From contig NZ_BAFZ01000041.1 in the NCBI RefSeq assembly GCF_000308575.1, positions 124,001 through 188,000 of the forward strand: a stretch of DNA of 64,000 nt, written 5' to 3'. Origin of the DNA: Nocardia exalbida NBRC 100660. Its GTDB lineage: Bacteria > Actinomycetota > Actinomycetes > Mycobacteriales > Mycobacteriaceae. A model generated the notes under the pieces. The model did not search any database, was not told the DNA's origin, and worked only from the letters and a program-made list of their open reading frames with translations. This document shows positions 11,709 through 21,473 of the stretch, one piece after another (within the stretch, counting starts at the first letter, position 1; every line of letters begins with the position of its first letter). The translations under genes were made by a program, and so were the position numbers.

Positions 11709-11882
11709 TCCCCCACCTCCTTTATCAGTCTTAATTCGAGACCAGACGCTAGCATCGAACACTCCGCCGCGAAAGCCGGGCGGTCACCCGGGACGGGCGA
11801 GTCGGCCGCGACGCGCGCGGTCCCGCGATCGCGTTGTCCGAGTTACGGCGATCGGCACGGCGCGACGAGGCAGAATCCCGAT

Positions 11883-13850
11883 ATGGCGTCCGAAGCTCCC
11901 GCCGCGCGGGACCGCAAACGGCACGGCAGGCATTACACGCCCCCTGTGCTGGCCCGGTTCCTGGCGCAACGGCTGCTACGCCATGTCGAGTTCTCGGACG
12001 CGGGCGTCCTGCGGGTGCTCGATCCGGCCTGCGGCGACGGCGAATTGCTGTTCGCCGTGCACCACGAGGTCGCGACCCGATTTCCCGGCCTCCGCCTGGT
12101 GCTGGTCGGCTACGACCTGGATGCCCGAGCACTCGCGGTCGCCCGCGAGCGCGCACGGGCGGCGGGGATCGCCGCGCAATGGCGCAGGGCCGACTTCCTC
12201 GCGGTGGAGGCCCAGCTCGCGGACGGCTCGTTCGACGCGGTGATCACCAACCCGCCGTATGTGCGCACCCAGCAGCTGGGCGGATCGACGGCGCAGTTGC
12301 TGAGCAAGCGGTTCGGCCTGCGCGGGCGGATCGACCTCACTCATCCGTTCGTCGCGACGCTGCCGCGGCTGCTGGCCGCGGGAGGCGTGCTCGGCCTGTT
12401 GTGCGCCAACCGGTTCCTGACCACCAAGGCAGGCGCGAACATCCGGCGGCTGCTGGTGACCGACCTGGTTCCGGTCGAGCTGTACGACCTGGGGGACACC
12501 AAACTGTTCACCGCCGCCGTGCTCCCCGCGATCGCCATCGCGCGCCGCGCCGCGCACGGCGACAGCTGCCGCTACGTCTCCGCCTACGAGGCCACCGGCG
12601 AAACACCCGGTGCGAAGACGCTGTTCGAGGCGCTGATCGACCCGGGCGGCTCGATCGTCGAGTACAACGGCCGGACCTTCGTCATCGAGGTCGGTGAGCT
12701 GGCGACCGAGCCCCGGGAGTCGACGTCCCCGGACACCGCCGGAGCCGATCGCGGACGCGACGGTGTCTCGACCGGCGCGGAGACGGGCGACGGGCCATCG
12801 GAGTTCGCGGCGGAACGAAGGAACCGCCGGGGTGTGGCGCGGGAACCGGAGGTCGCGTGGCGGATGTCGCACGACGGGATCGATTCCTGGCTGGCGCGGA
12901 TAGCGGAGACCACTTGGCGCAGTTTCGGCGATGTGGCGCGCATCCGAGTCGGCATCAAGACGACCGCCGACCGCGTGTTCATCTCCGACCGCTGGGATCA
13001 GGCCGAGCCGTGTCCGGAGTCCGAATTGCTGCTCGACCTGATCACCCACCACGATCTCGCGCCGTGGCGGACCACCCGCGCCCGCGAGGTTCGCGTGCTG
13101 TATCCCTACGACCTGGCCAGTGCACGCCGCACGCCGATCGATCTCGACGAATATCCCGCAGCGGCCGCGTATCTGCGGTCCCATCGGGAGACGCTGGCCG
13201 GTCGCCGCTACGTCACCGAGAGCGGTCGCGCCTGGTACGAGATCTGGGTCCCGCAGCGGCCGCACCTATGGCGCGAGCCGAAGCTGGTCTTCCCCGACAT
13301 CAGCGACCGGCCGCGTTTCGCGCTGGACGGCTCGGGCGCGGTGGTCAACGGCGACTGTTACTGGATCTCGCTGCCCGATCTGGCCGATCTGCCCGCCGAG
13401 GCGACGCGCTTGGCGTATCTGCTGATGGGGGTGGCCAATTCGGCGCTCGGGTTGCGGTTCTACGACGTGGTCTGCGGCAATCGGCTGTACTCGGGCAGGC
13501 GTCGGTGGATCACCCAGTACGTGTCGCGGCTGCCGGTGCCCGACCCGGCGGCCACCCGGTCGGCGGGTGTGATCGATCTGGTCCGTGAGTTCGTGGAGGG
13601 CCGGGTGCCGGATCTCGCGGCGCAGGCAGAGCTGGACGAGCGGGTGGCCGCCGCGTTCGGCGTCGGACTACGCGCTGACCTGGACGCCGACCATCGGCAG
13701 CAGGGTGCGGCGGGCGAATTCGCGCGCCGCGCCGCGATCGCTGACCGGGATCAGGCCGTCGGGGGTGAGAGCGAGCGACAGCGCCAGCCGGGCCATGATC
13801 TCGGCCACCAGCTCGGCGTCGAAGTCGTGCGTGCCACCGGCATCCCGTAG
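11883..13850 (+). CDS. Solitary Eco57I/TaqI-like N6-adenine DNA methyltransferase
   Basis: Predicted DNA methyltransferase of 655 residues. The N-terminus has the HYTPP-type SAM-binding entry (GRHYTPPVLARFL). Motif I is VLDPACGDGELLF (about residue 42), and the catalytic motif IV is NPPY (near residue 122), the form typical of N6-adenine enzymes. The C-terminal half resembles a target-recognition domain (FGDVARIRVGIKTTADRVF, KLVFPDISDRPRF, YSGRRRWITQYVSRLPVP). It ends where TaqI-like domains normally end (ELDERVAAAFGV). The reading frame then continues about 60 residues into the antisense of the convergent tetR gene, a 183-bp overlap. No restriction nuclease is encoded nearby and no nuclease domain is visible, so it may be an orphan methylase. 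Confidence 0.85.
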   Translation: MASEAPAARDRKRHGRHYTPPVLARFLAQRLLRHVEFSDAGVLRVLDPACGDGELLFAVHHEVATRFPGLRLVLVGYDLDARALAVARERARAAGIAAQWRRADFLAVEAQLADGSFDAVITNPPYVRTQQLGGSTAQLLSKRFGLRGRIDLTHPFVATLPRLLAAGGVLGLLCANRFLTTKAGANIRRLLVTDLVPVELYDLGDTKLFTAAVLPAIAIARRAAHGDSCRYVSAYEATGETPGAKTLFEALIDPGGSIVEYNGRTFVIEVGELATEPRESTSPDTAGADRGRDGVSTGAETGDGPSEFAAERRNRRGVAREPEVAWRMSHDGIDSWLARIAETTWRSFGDVARIRVGIKTTADRVFISDRWDQAEPCPESELLLDLITHHDLAPWRTTRAREVRVLYPYDLASARRTPIDLDEYPAAAAYLRSHRETLAGRRYVTESGRAWYEIWVPQRPHLWREPKLVFPDISDRPRFALDGSGAVVNGDCYWISLPDLADLPAEATRLAYLLMGVANSALGLRFYDVVCGNRLYSGRRRWITQYVSRLPVPDPAATRSAGVIDLVREFVEGRVPDLAAQAELDERVAAAFGVGLRADLDADHRQQGAAGEFARRAAIADRDQAVGGESERQRQPGHDLGHQLGVEVVRATGIP

Positions 13851-14291
13851 CTCGCGCAGCTTCTCGGCCAGGTAGTCGCGGCCGACGGCGAGGATCGGTC
13901 CCGCCTCGGTGGTGAGCCGGGGCAGGATCAGGTCGGGCTCGGTCCGCAGCAGCCTGCGCAGCAGTTCGTTGCCCGCGATGGCGCCGATGAACGCCACGAA
14001 GATCTCCACCAGCTGATCGTCGTTGCCCGAGACGGTGCGCACCTGCTTCTCGATCGAGGCGACGAAGCGCTGCGCCTCCCGCACGCTGACCGCCTCGACC
14101 AGATCGTTCTTGGACTCGTAGCGCCGGTACAGCGTGGCCGGGCTGATCCCCGCGCGGCGGGCGATCTCGCCCATGCTGGTCCGCTTGATGCCGAAATCCA
14201 GGAACGCCGAGAGCGCGCTTTCCAGGAGCTTCTCGCCGTCGGCGACCGGTTTCTCGAGGATGCGTTGCAGCATGGGCGAGATGGTTGGCAT
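13668..14291 (-). CDS. TetR/AcrR-family regulator
   Basis: A 207-residue TetR-type regulator. The helix-turn-helix is in residues 22-65: LLESALSAFLDFGIKRTSM, then EIARRAGISPATLYRRYESK. The remainder is the helical ligand-binding and dimer domain (FVAFIGAIAGNELLRRLLRT). It is divergent from the short-chain dehydrogenase gene with about 225 bp between starts, so the dehydrogenase is the obvious candidate target. A short inverted repeat GGACG-N4-CGTCC lies between them at 14358-14371, too weak to call an operator. Its 3' end overlaps the methylase reading frame. Confidence 0.9.
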   Translation of the reverse strand: MPTISPMLQRILEKPVADGEKLLESALSAFLDFGIKRTSMGEIARRAGISPATLYRRYESKNDLVEAVSVREAQRFVASIEKQVRTVSGNDDQLVEIFVAFIGAIAGNELLRRLLRTEPDLILPRLTTEAGPILAVGRDYLAEKLRELRDAGGTHDFDAELVAEIMARLALSLALTPDGLIPVSDRGAAREFARRTLLPMVGVQVSA

Positions 14292-14516
14292 CGGATCTCC
14301 AGTGGGTTCGGCGCGGCGGCCGGGCCGTGGCCGGTGGGCGCGGCGTCGCGACGGTGCGGACGGGAACGTCCATTATTTCACCGAGTGAGCGAAGCGTGAG
14401 CGGGCATCGCCGGACGGGGCGGTCGCGCCGAGTAGGTCGCGTGTCCATGTGCGACTGGCTAGCCTGTGGTCGGCGTCCGGCCCGGACCCTCGGCCGGCGC
14501 GGAAAGGGGTTGAGCC

Positions 14517-15329
14517 ATGGGGTATTTCGCGGATCGAGTCGTGGCGATCACCGGCGCGGGCTCCGGTATCGGCCGGGAATTGGCGGTGGCATTGGCCGGT
14601 GCGGGGGCATGGCTGGCGCTGTCGGACAAGTCGGCGGAGGCTGTTGCCGAGACGGGGGCGTTGTGCGCGGCCACCGGACGGGAGCCGGAGGTGAGCACGG
14701 TGGACGTCACCGACCGCGCGGCCGTGCTCGCGTACGCGGAGCGGACCGTCGCGCGCTTCGGCCGGGTGGAGGCGCTGTTCAACAACGCGGGCATCCTGCA
14801 CGTCGGCAGCGTGCTCGAGTCGCCGTTCAGCGACTTCGAACAAGTGATGGCCGTCGACTTCTGGGGTGTGGTCAACGGGACCAAGGCCTTCCTGCCGCAT
14901 CTGCTGGCCGCCGATCGCGCGCATGTCGTCAACATGTCCTCGGCCTTCGGGTTGGTGGCCGTGGCGCGGCACGCGCCGTACAACGCGGCGAAGTTCGCCG
15001 TGCGCGGTTTCACCGACTCGCTGCGCCAGGACATGCGGGCGGCGGGCGGTTCGGTGCGGGTTACCGGGGTGTACCCCGGTGGCGTGCTCACCGGGATCGC
15101 CCGGTCGGCGAGCGTCGCGCCGGGGATCGACGCGCAGGAGGTGGTGCGCCGATTCGAAGGGCACGTGGCGCGGACCAGTCCCGCCGCAGCGGCGCGGACG
15201 ATCCTGCGTGGCACCGCGCGGGGCGAGGCCAAGATTCTGGTCGGACTGGACGCCATCGCTGTGGACCTGGTCACAAGAATCGCCGGGTCGTACCACGAGA
15301 AGGTGCTGGACATGGTATTCCGTTCCTGA
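14517..15329 (+). CDS. Short-chain dehydrogenase/reductase
   Basis: NAD(P)-dependent oxidoreductase of the classical SDR class, 270 residues. The Rossmann motif ITGAGSGIGREL is at residues 11-22, the NNAG motif follows (ALFNNAGILHVGS), and the active site is Ser in MSSAFG with YNAAK (catalytic Tyr-x-x-x-Lys). The ATG at 14517 is preceded by AAAGGGG. It is divergent from a TetR regulator that probably controls it. The SDKSAE stretch after the second strand suggests NAD preference over NADP, but this is only an indication. Substrate unknown. Confidence 0.92.
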   Translation: MGYFADRVVAITGAGSGIGRELAVALAGAGAWLALSDKSAEAVAETGALCAATGREPEVSTVDVTDRAAVLAYAERTVARFGRVEALFNNAGILHVGSVLESPFSDFEQVMAVDFWGVVNGTKAFLPHLLAADRAHVVNMSSAFGLVAVARHAPYNAAKFAVRGFTDSLRQDMRAAGGSVRVTGVYPGGVLTGIARSASVAPGIDAQEVVRRFEGHVARTSPAAAARTILRGTARGEAKILVGLDAIAVDLVTRIAGSYHEKVLDMVFRS

Positions 15330-15432
15330 TCGCGGTCAGGATGGGGATTGACGAAATGACAACCAGCCGAACATGTTTCACTCTACGGGGTAAGCCGGAC
15401 GGGTCGCGCGGCGGTAGGGCGCGGGGATCCGA

Positions 15433-16431
15433 GTGGTGACGAAATGGGTTCTCGTCGAATGTTTCTCGGGTTCTCCGGGACGAGTGATCGCGGTGGGGTC
15501 CGCGCCGAAGTCGTTCGTGCCGCTGACCAACATCGTGCGCAATCCGCTGTCGCTGGCCGACGCGGCGACGGCACTCGGGCGGGCATGCGCGACCGGTGTG
15601 CCGGTGGCGGAAATCTCCGCCGACGGGCGGCGCACGGTGCTGGCCGAGCCGCTGCTCATCGCGCCGCGGCGGGCGCATGCCGTCCGGCTGTGGGTGGGCC
15701 CGCGGCGGGAGCCGGTCACGGCCGCCGACCCGATGGGGGCGTGGCACTTCGATCTCACGACCAACCGCTCGGTGCGCAGTACCGACCTGCTGGATCTGTA
15801 CGGCGTCGCGCCGGAGAACCGTGCAGCCGAGGTGGCCATCGCGGGCGCGTTCACCCGGTTGGTGACCAACCGCGACGAGAGCGAAGCGCTGGCCAAGATC
15901 GTCAACTCCGCGCCGGGCACCGAGCACCAGGCGGTATGGACCGTCCGGCGCGACGACGAGACGCTGCGCGCCGCGCATTTCGCCTGCCGGATCGTCGCCG
16001 AGCCCGATGACCGCGGCGAGTGTCACGTGCTGCTGCGCGGCGTGACCCAGGACATCGGCGCGGCCACCGCGGTTTCCGCGGCGCCGCCGCCCGCGATCCT
16101 GGAGTACACGCTGCTGGAAGCCGCCACCGAACCCGGCGAGTACCGCGCGATCGTCAATCTGCGCTCGTTGCGGCTGATCCGGTGGATCGGCGCGCCCATG
16201 CCGGACATCGCCTGGGAGGACCGGCCGGGGCAGCCGAGGCCGCAGATCCATCCGGACGATCTGACGACCGCGAAGACCATGTCACGGGACCTGGCGCGGT
16301 ATCGCACCGAGGGAACGGTGCGTCTGCGCAGGCTCGACGGTGGTTGGCAACCGGTACGGATACGGGCCGCGTTGATGGCACTGGATCAGCACACCACGGC
16401 CGGACTGGCCACGGTCACCGCGGAATCGTGA
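15433..16431 (+). CDS. GAF/PAS-like domain protein of unknown function (DUF5593-like)
   Basis: A 332-residue protein typical of Nocardia and Rhodococcus genomes. The N-terminal part (WVLVECFSGSPGRVIAVGSA, KSFVPLTNIVRNP) resembles proteins annotated with a GAF or DUF5593 domain. The middle (MGAWHFDLTTNRSVRSTDLL) reads like a PAS fold. No output domain, membrane segment or catalytic motif is seen. Start GTG 15433 or the adjacent GTG 15436 cannot be separated. Its stop lies inside a strong hairpin shared with the convergent small gene. Function is unknown; a signalling role is inference from the domain resemblance only. Confidence 0.75.
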   Translation: MVTKWVLVECFSGSPGRVIAVGSAPKSFVPLTNIVRNPLSLADAATALGRACATGVPVAEISADGRRTVLAEPLLIAPRRAHAVRLWVGPRREPVTAADPMGAWHFDLTTNRSVRSTDLLDLYGVAPENRAAEVAIAGAFTRLVTNRDESEALAKIVNSAPGTEHQAVWTVRRDDETLRAAHFACRIVAEPDDRGECHVLLRGVTQDIGAATAVSAAPPPAILEYTLLEAATEPGEYRAIVNLRSLRLIRWIGAPMPDIAWEDRPGQPRPQIHPDDLTTAKTMSRDLARYRTEGTVRLRRLDGGWQPVRIRAALMALDQHTTAGLATVTAES

Positions 16432-16447
16432 ACCGCGGTGACCGTGG
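16409..16447. terminator. Bidirectional hairpin between convergent genes
   Basis: Perfect 15-bp stem (16409-16423 with 16433-16447) and a 9-base loop. The left arm is within the last codons of the upstream plus-strand gene and its stop codon (16429-16431) is in the loop. The right arm lies nine bases beyond the stop of the convergent minus-strand small gene, so it can terminate both. Confidence 0.8.
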
Positions 16448-16455
16448 TAACGGAG

Positions 16456-16641
16456 TCATCGGCACGGCAGGTCCAGCTCGGCCATCTCCTTCTCGATCGC
16501 GTTCGCGGCGAAATCCACACCGCGGGAACGCAATTCATGAACCCGGCGCTGGAGTGCCTCGACTCCGCCGGGTTGGGCCGCGATGTCGGCGACGCTGATC
16601 CGGCCCTTGGGCCCGTGCACACCCGACTGCACGTACGACAC
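16456..16641 (-). CDS. Small conserved-looking hypothetical protein (61 aa)
   Basis: Short reading frame that looks genuine. The GTG start at 16641 is preceded by AGGAGG at seven-base spacing, and a 15-bp hairpin follows the stop. The protein begins VSYVQSGVHGPKGRISVADI and continues with an amphipathic helical stretch (ALQRRVHELRSRGVDFAA, AIEKEMAELDLPCR). No domain was recognised. The composition suggests a small cytoplasmic protein with a two-helix C-terminus, possibly nucleic-acid- or protein-binding. A longer start at 16671 would place the ribosome site inside the coding region and is rejected. Confidence 0.6.
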   Translation of the reverse strand: MSYVQSGVHGPKGRISVADIAAQPGGVEALQRRVHELRSRGVDFAANAIEKEMAELDLPCR

Positions 16642-16807
16642 CGTGATACCTCCTGCCTCACGCTCGCCCACCCACCGACCCGGGTGGGTTCACCACTGCG
16701 CTACAAGTCGCACGACAACCGTGTCGACAGGAGAGCCCGGGTCGCCGGGCACGCTGGCTGAATGCTATCAGCGATCTTGACTGGACACTTGATCAATGTG
16801 TCCTGTT

Positions 16808-17323
16808 TCACACCTGATTTCCCGTGCGATGTTGAGCTGTATTTGCTAGGTAGACAGTCGCATTCAGGCGAATGCGATCTTGCTCCTCGGCGCCGAGCTC
16901 CCGGCGCACCTTGCCGGGCACTCCCGCCACGAGGGAACCGGGCGGAATCCGCGCCCCTTCCGGGATCAGCGCGTTGGCCGCGATCAGGCTGCCGGGCCCG
17001 ACGACGGCGCCGTTGAGGATGGTTGCGCCCATGCCGACCAGCACGTCGTCGCCGATGGTGCAGCCGTGCAGGATCGCGTTGTGGCCCACCGAGACCCCCG
17101 CGCCGACGGTGAGCGGGAAGCCGGGGTCGGCGTGCAGCACGCAGCCGTCCTGGATATTGCTGCGCGCGCCGACCTCGATCGTCTCCAGGTCGCCGCGCAG
17201 CACCGCGCTGTACCAGACGCTCACCTCGGCGCCGAGCCGCACACGGCCGATCACGGTGGCGTTCGGCGCGATCCACGCGCTCTCCTCGATCTCCGGCGCA
17301 TGCTCGCCCAGCTGAATCCGCAT
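16808..17323 (-). CDS. Gamma-carbonic anhydrase family protein
   Basis: Left-handed beta-helix protein of 171 residues in the gamma-carbonic anhydrase/YrdA group. Hexapeptide-type repeats run through the chain (ATVIGRVRLGAEVSVWYSAV, LVGMGATILNGAVVGPGSLI). The three metal-binding histidine residues expected for the family appear in VLHADPG and VGHNAILHG. The subunits normally form trimers with zinc or iron between them. Many members have no measurable carbonic anhydrase activity, so the reaction is not certain. The ATG at 17323 follows the GlxA-type regulator gene with only two bases between its stop and this start, so they are probably co-transcribed. Confidence 0.9.
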   Translation of the reverse strand: MRIQLGEHAPEIEESAWIAPNATVIGRVRLGAEVSVWYSAVLRGDLETIEVGARSNIQDGCVLHADPGFPLTVGAGVSVGHNAILHGCTIGDDVLVGMGATILNGAVVGPGSLIAANALIPEGARIPPGSLVAGVPGKVRRELGAEEQDRIRLNATVYLANTAQHRTGNQV

Positions 17324-17325
17324 GG

Positions 17326-18294
17326 TCACGAACTTAGTGCAACCGCTCGGCTCTGCCCTTGGAAGCTGGTGCGGTGAGCGGCGGGGCTGGTGCCGAGGAT
17401 GCGGTGGAAGTGGTGGCGCAGACTCACTGCCGTGCCGAAGCCGGTGTCGACGGCGATGCGTTCCACGGTATCGGTGGTGGACTCGAGCAGCAGCCGCGCC
17501 CGGTCGGTGCGCTGGAGCAGCAGCCACTGCTGCGGGCTGGTGCCGGTGCGGTCGCGGAAGCGGCGGGTGAAGGTGCGCCGCGACATGAGCGCGACGCGGG
17601 CCCAGCTGTCCAGGTCGACCGGATCGCCGAGATGGGTTCGCGCCCAGATCATGGCGCGCTCGATCGGATCGTCGTCGGCGGCGTCGGGGACCGCGACCGG
17701 GATGTACTGCGCCTGGGAGCCGCTGCGGTGCGGAGCGGTGACCAGCGCTCTGGCCAGTTCGGTGGCCGCTTTGCTGCCGAGATCACCGCGCACCAGGTGC
17801 AGGCAGCAGTCCAGCGCCGCGGCCACGCCCGCTGAGGTGACGACATCGCCCAGATCCGACCACAGCGTGTCGGCGCGGACCCGGACGGCCGGAAACGCCC
17901 GGGCCAGTTCGGCGGCGGAGGCCCAGTGCGTGGTCACTTCCCGTCCGTCGGCCAGTCCGCTGGCGGCCACCGCCCACGAGCCGAGGCACAACCCGACGAT
18001 CCTGGCGCCGCCCGCGTGGGCGGTGCGCAGGGCGGCGCTCAGTTCGCCGGACAGCGGTTCGCCTGCTCGCCAGCTCGGGATGACGATGGTGTCGGCGCGC
18101 GTCAGCGTGTCGAGGCCGTGCTGGACACGGATGTCGAATCCGGCCGGGGTGGCCAGGCTTCCGGGCCGCTCGGCGCACACGTCCACCCGATAGGGCGGGG
18201 GTCCTTCGATGCCGACCCGGCCGAAGACGAGGCTGGGCACCGACAGGTGAAACGGGCTGATTCCGTCGAACGCCAAGACGGCCACCGTACGCAT
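17326..18294 (-). CDS. GlxA-type regulator (DJ-1/PfpI domain plus AraC helix-turn-helix)
   Basis: A 322-residue transcriptional regulator. Residues 1-190 form a DJ-1/PfpI-like domain (VAVLAFDGISPFHLSVPS, IVGLCLGSWAVAASG with a cysteine at the nucleophile-elbow position). The C-terminus has two AraC helix-turn-helix motifs (VDLDSWARVALMSRRTFTRR, then VERIAVDTGFGTAVSLRHHF). This arrangement is typical of GlxA/FtrA regulators that sense small metabolites. It is divergent from the metallo-hydrolase gene with 71 bp between starts and precedes the gamma-carbonic anhydrase on the same strand. The divergent gene is its most likely target. Confidence 0.9.
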   Translation of the reverse strand: MRTVAVLAFDGISPFHLSVPSLVFGRVGIEGPPPYRVDVCAERPGSLATPAGFDIRVQHGLDTLTRADTIVIPSWRAGEPLSGELSAALRTAHAGGARIVGLCLGSWAVAASGLADGREVTTHWASAAELARAFPAVRVRADTLWSDLGDVVTSAGVAAALDCCLHLVRGDLGSKAATELARALVTAPHRSGSQAQYIPVAVPDAADDDPIERAMIWARTHLGDPVDLDSWARVALMSRRTFTRRFRDRTGTSPQQWLLLQRTDRARLLLESTTDTVERIAVDTGFGTAVSLRHHFHRILGTSPAAHRTSFQGQSRAVALSS

Positions 18295-18365
18295 GGCCCG
18301 ATCTTAACGATAAGCGGCTCACGGGCCACTGGTTACCGGTACGTGGGCAGGACAAGATCAACGGC

Positions 18366-19133
18366 ATGAGCGACACGATCGAACGCACCGGGGTAGAAGT
18401 CCTGCACATCGGCGGGCCGACACTGCGGTTCCGCTACGCGGGCCGCACCTGGCTGACCGACCCCACCTTCGACGAGCCGGGCGACTACCCGGGCGTCGTC
18501 ACCTTGCACAAACTCACCGGCCCGGCGGTGTCGGCCGAGGAGGTGGGTCCCGTGGACGTGGTGCTGCTCTCGCACGACGAACACGCCGACAATCTGGACG
18601 ACTCCGGCCGGAAACTACTGACCACGGTGCCGGTCGTGCTGTCCACGCCCGGCGCCGCGACCCGGATCGATGGGGTGCGCGGGCTGGAGAACTGGGAGAC
18701 CGTGACGGTGCACGGCGTCCAGGTGACCGGCGTGCCCGCCCTGCACGGTCCCGAGGGGTGCGAGCCGTTCAGCGGGATCGTCACCGGCTTCGTACTGCGC
18801 GCCGAGGGCGAGCCGACCGTATACGTCTCCGGTGACAACGCCTCCGTCGACGTGGTGCGCGAGATCGTCGAGCGGATCGGCCGCATCGACATCGCCGTAC
18901 TCAACATCGGCGCCGCCAACATCGGCCGTTTCGGCGACGCCGACGTCACCTTGAACGCGCGCACCGCGCTGCGGGCGGCCGAGGTACTCGGCGACGCGGT
19001 GATCGTGCCGGTGCATGCCGAAGGCTGGGCGCACTTCAGCGAGAACCTCGACTACCTGGGCCACGTCTTCCGTTACGGCGGCCGCGCCGAGCAGTTGCGG
19101 ATACCGCCGCTGGGTCGCGCCGCGATCGTGTGA
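18366..19133 (+). CDS. Metallo-beta-lactamase-fold hydrolase (UlaG-like)
   Basis: A 255-residue MBL-superfamily protein. The metal-site motif appears as LLSHDEHADNLDD, an Asp/Glu variant of the canonical H-x-H-x-D-H. Downstream metal ligands are probably in GVPALHGPEG, VSGDNAS and PVHAEGWAHF. This pattern resembles UlaG/L-ascorbate-6-phosphate lactonase-like and YtkL-like proteins that lack the first His. The chain has no signal peptide, so it should be cytoplasmic. It is divergent from the GlxA-type regulator, which suggests induction by a small molecule. Substrate not identifiable. Confidence 0.85.
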   Translation: MSDTIERTGVEVLHIGGPTLRFRYAGRTWLTDPTFDEPGDYPGVVTLHKLTGPAVSAEEVGPVDVVLLSHDEHADNLDDSGRKLLTTVPVVLSTPGAATRIDGVRGLENWETVTVHGVQVTGVPALHGPEGCEPFSGIVTGFVLRAEGEPTVYVSGDNASVDVVREIVERIGRIDIAVLNIGAANIGRFGDADVTLNARTALRAAEVLGDAVIVPVHAEGWAHFSENLDYLGHVFRYGGRAEQLRIPPLGRAAIV

Positions 19134-19263
19134 GCAGTCCGGTACGCGCTCAGCTGGGCAACGTGCCGAGAAACTCGCCCGCCGCGCGGGCGCCGGGTGG
19201 TCGCCGTGCGCGTTCGGCGCGTCGGTCGTGGCGCGGGCCCGGTGGCGGGGCGACGATGACGGT

Positions 19264-20373
<1,110 letters not shown>

Positions 20374-21327
20374 CTACTCCTGCCCGGCGAGGCCCTCGCC
20401 CAGGTACCAGTCCGGCTCGCCGCTGGTAGGTAGGTCACGCAGCTTGTCCGGGTTGCGGACCACGTCGATCGACACGATGCGACCGTCGTCGACCGTGAAG
20501 GCGAAGACGCCCGTGTGGGTGCCGTCGAAGACCACCAGCCCGGGCCGGCCGTTGACCAGCACCGCGCGGCCCCAGGCGCCCGTCGCGGACGGCGCGTGGT
20601 ACCAGCCGAGCAGCAGCTTGGCCACGATCTCGGCGCCGTGCACGGGCTGCCGGATCGCGGGCACCTTGCCGCCACCGTCGGCGGTGAGGCTGACGTTCGC
20701 GTCGAGCACACCGAGCAGAGCGCTCAGATCGCCGGACCGCCAGGCCAGGGCGAAGGCCGACACCACCTTCTGCTGCTCGTCCGGAGAGGCCGGGAAGCGC
20801 GGCGTGCCCTGCTCGACGTGCTTGCGAGCCCGGGAGGCGAGCTGGCGGACGGCGGCCGGGGTGCGGCCGACCACCTCGGCGACCTCCGGGCCGGTCATGC
20901 CGAACACGTCCTGGAGTACGAACGCGGTGCGCTCGGCGGGCGACAGGGACTCGAGCACGACCAGCAGCGCGGTGGTGACCCGCTCGTCCTGGGTGATCCG
21001 GTCGGCGGGATCCTCCCAGCTGGTCACCTCCGGCTCCGGCAGCCATTCGCCGACGTACTGTTCGCGGCGCACGCGGGCGGAGCCGAGGTGGTCGAGGGCG
21101 AGCCGGCCGGTCACGGTGGACAGCCACGCGCGCAGGTTGTCGATCTCGCCCGCGGCGCCCGCCTCGTACTGGCGCTGCAACCGCAGCCACGCCTCCTGCA
21201 CGACGTCGTCGGCGTCGCTGAGACTGCCCAGCGTGCTGTAGGCGAGCCTGCGCAGATACCCGCGGTGCTCCTCGAACTGCCGGGCCAGCTCGGCTTGGTC
21301 GAGGGGCTCACGCTGTTCGGAAGTCAC
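20374..21327 (-). CDS. ECF sigma factor of the ECF41 group (SigJ-like)
   Basis: Alternative RNA polymerase sigma factor with a fused C-terminal SnoaL-like regulatory domain. Region 2 (LRRLAYSTLGSLSDADDVVQ) and region 4 (AERTAFVLQDVFGMTGPEV, then VVGRTPAAVRQLASRARKHV) are clear. The three ECF41 hallmarks are present: WLPEP after region 2, DGGGK in the C-terminal domain, and NPDKL near the end. In this group the C-terminal domain replaces an anti-sigma factor. ECF41 genes usually sit beside a carboxymuconolactone decarboxylase or oxidoreductase target gene; none is adjacent here. Start GTG 21327 (317 aa) was chosen because region 2 begins soon after; upstream in-frame starts (to 21453) remain possible. 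Confidence 0.9.
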   Translation of the reverse strand: MTSEQREPLDQAELARQFEEHRGYLRRLAYSTLGSLSDADDVVQEAWLRLQRQYEAGAAGEIDNLRAWLSTVTGRLALDHLGSARVRREQYVGEWLPEPEVTSWEDPADRITQDERVTTALLVVLESLSPAERTAFVLQDVFGMTGPEVAEVVGRTPAAVRQLASRARKHVEQGTPRFPASPDEQQKVVSAFALAWRSGDLSALLGVLDANVSLTADGGGKVPAIRQPVHGAEIVAKLLLGWYHAPSATGAWGRAVLVNGRPGLVVFDGTHTGVFAFTVDDGRIVSIDVVRNPDKLRDLPTSGEPDWYLGEGLAGQE

Positions 21328-21473
21328 TTGGTCGCCTGTTCGTCGTTCGGCCCCTGCCGGGGCGAGTCTATGGTGCGTCACCACATCGACGACGTAGGGG
21401 AACAGAGTGTGACATCGCTTCGAGAGGCGAGCCGTCTGCGCGGGGCCGGTCACCCGACCGATAGCCTCACCGG

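Noticed and set aside
11001..11882. Upstream extension of the methylase frame to 11001
   Set aside because: It overlaps the nitroreductase gene on the other strand; ATG 11883 directly precedes the SAM-binding N-terminus.
14358..14371. GGACG-N4-CGTCC as the TetR operator
   Set aside because: Arms of only five G/C-rich bases are expected by chance in this DNA.
21328..21473. Cobalamin riboswitch in front of cobD
   Set aside because: Only 146 bp separate the genes and no B12-box-like sequence was seen.
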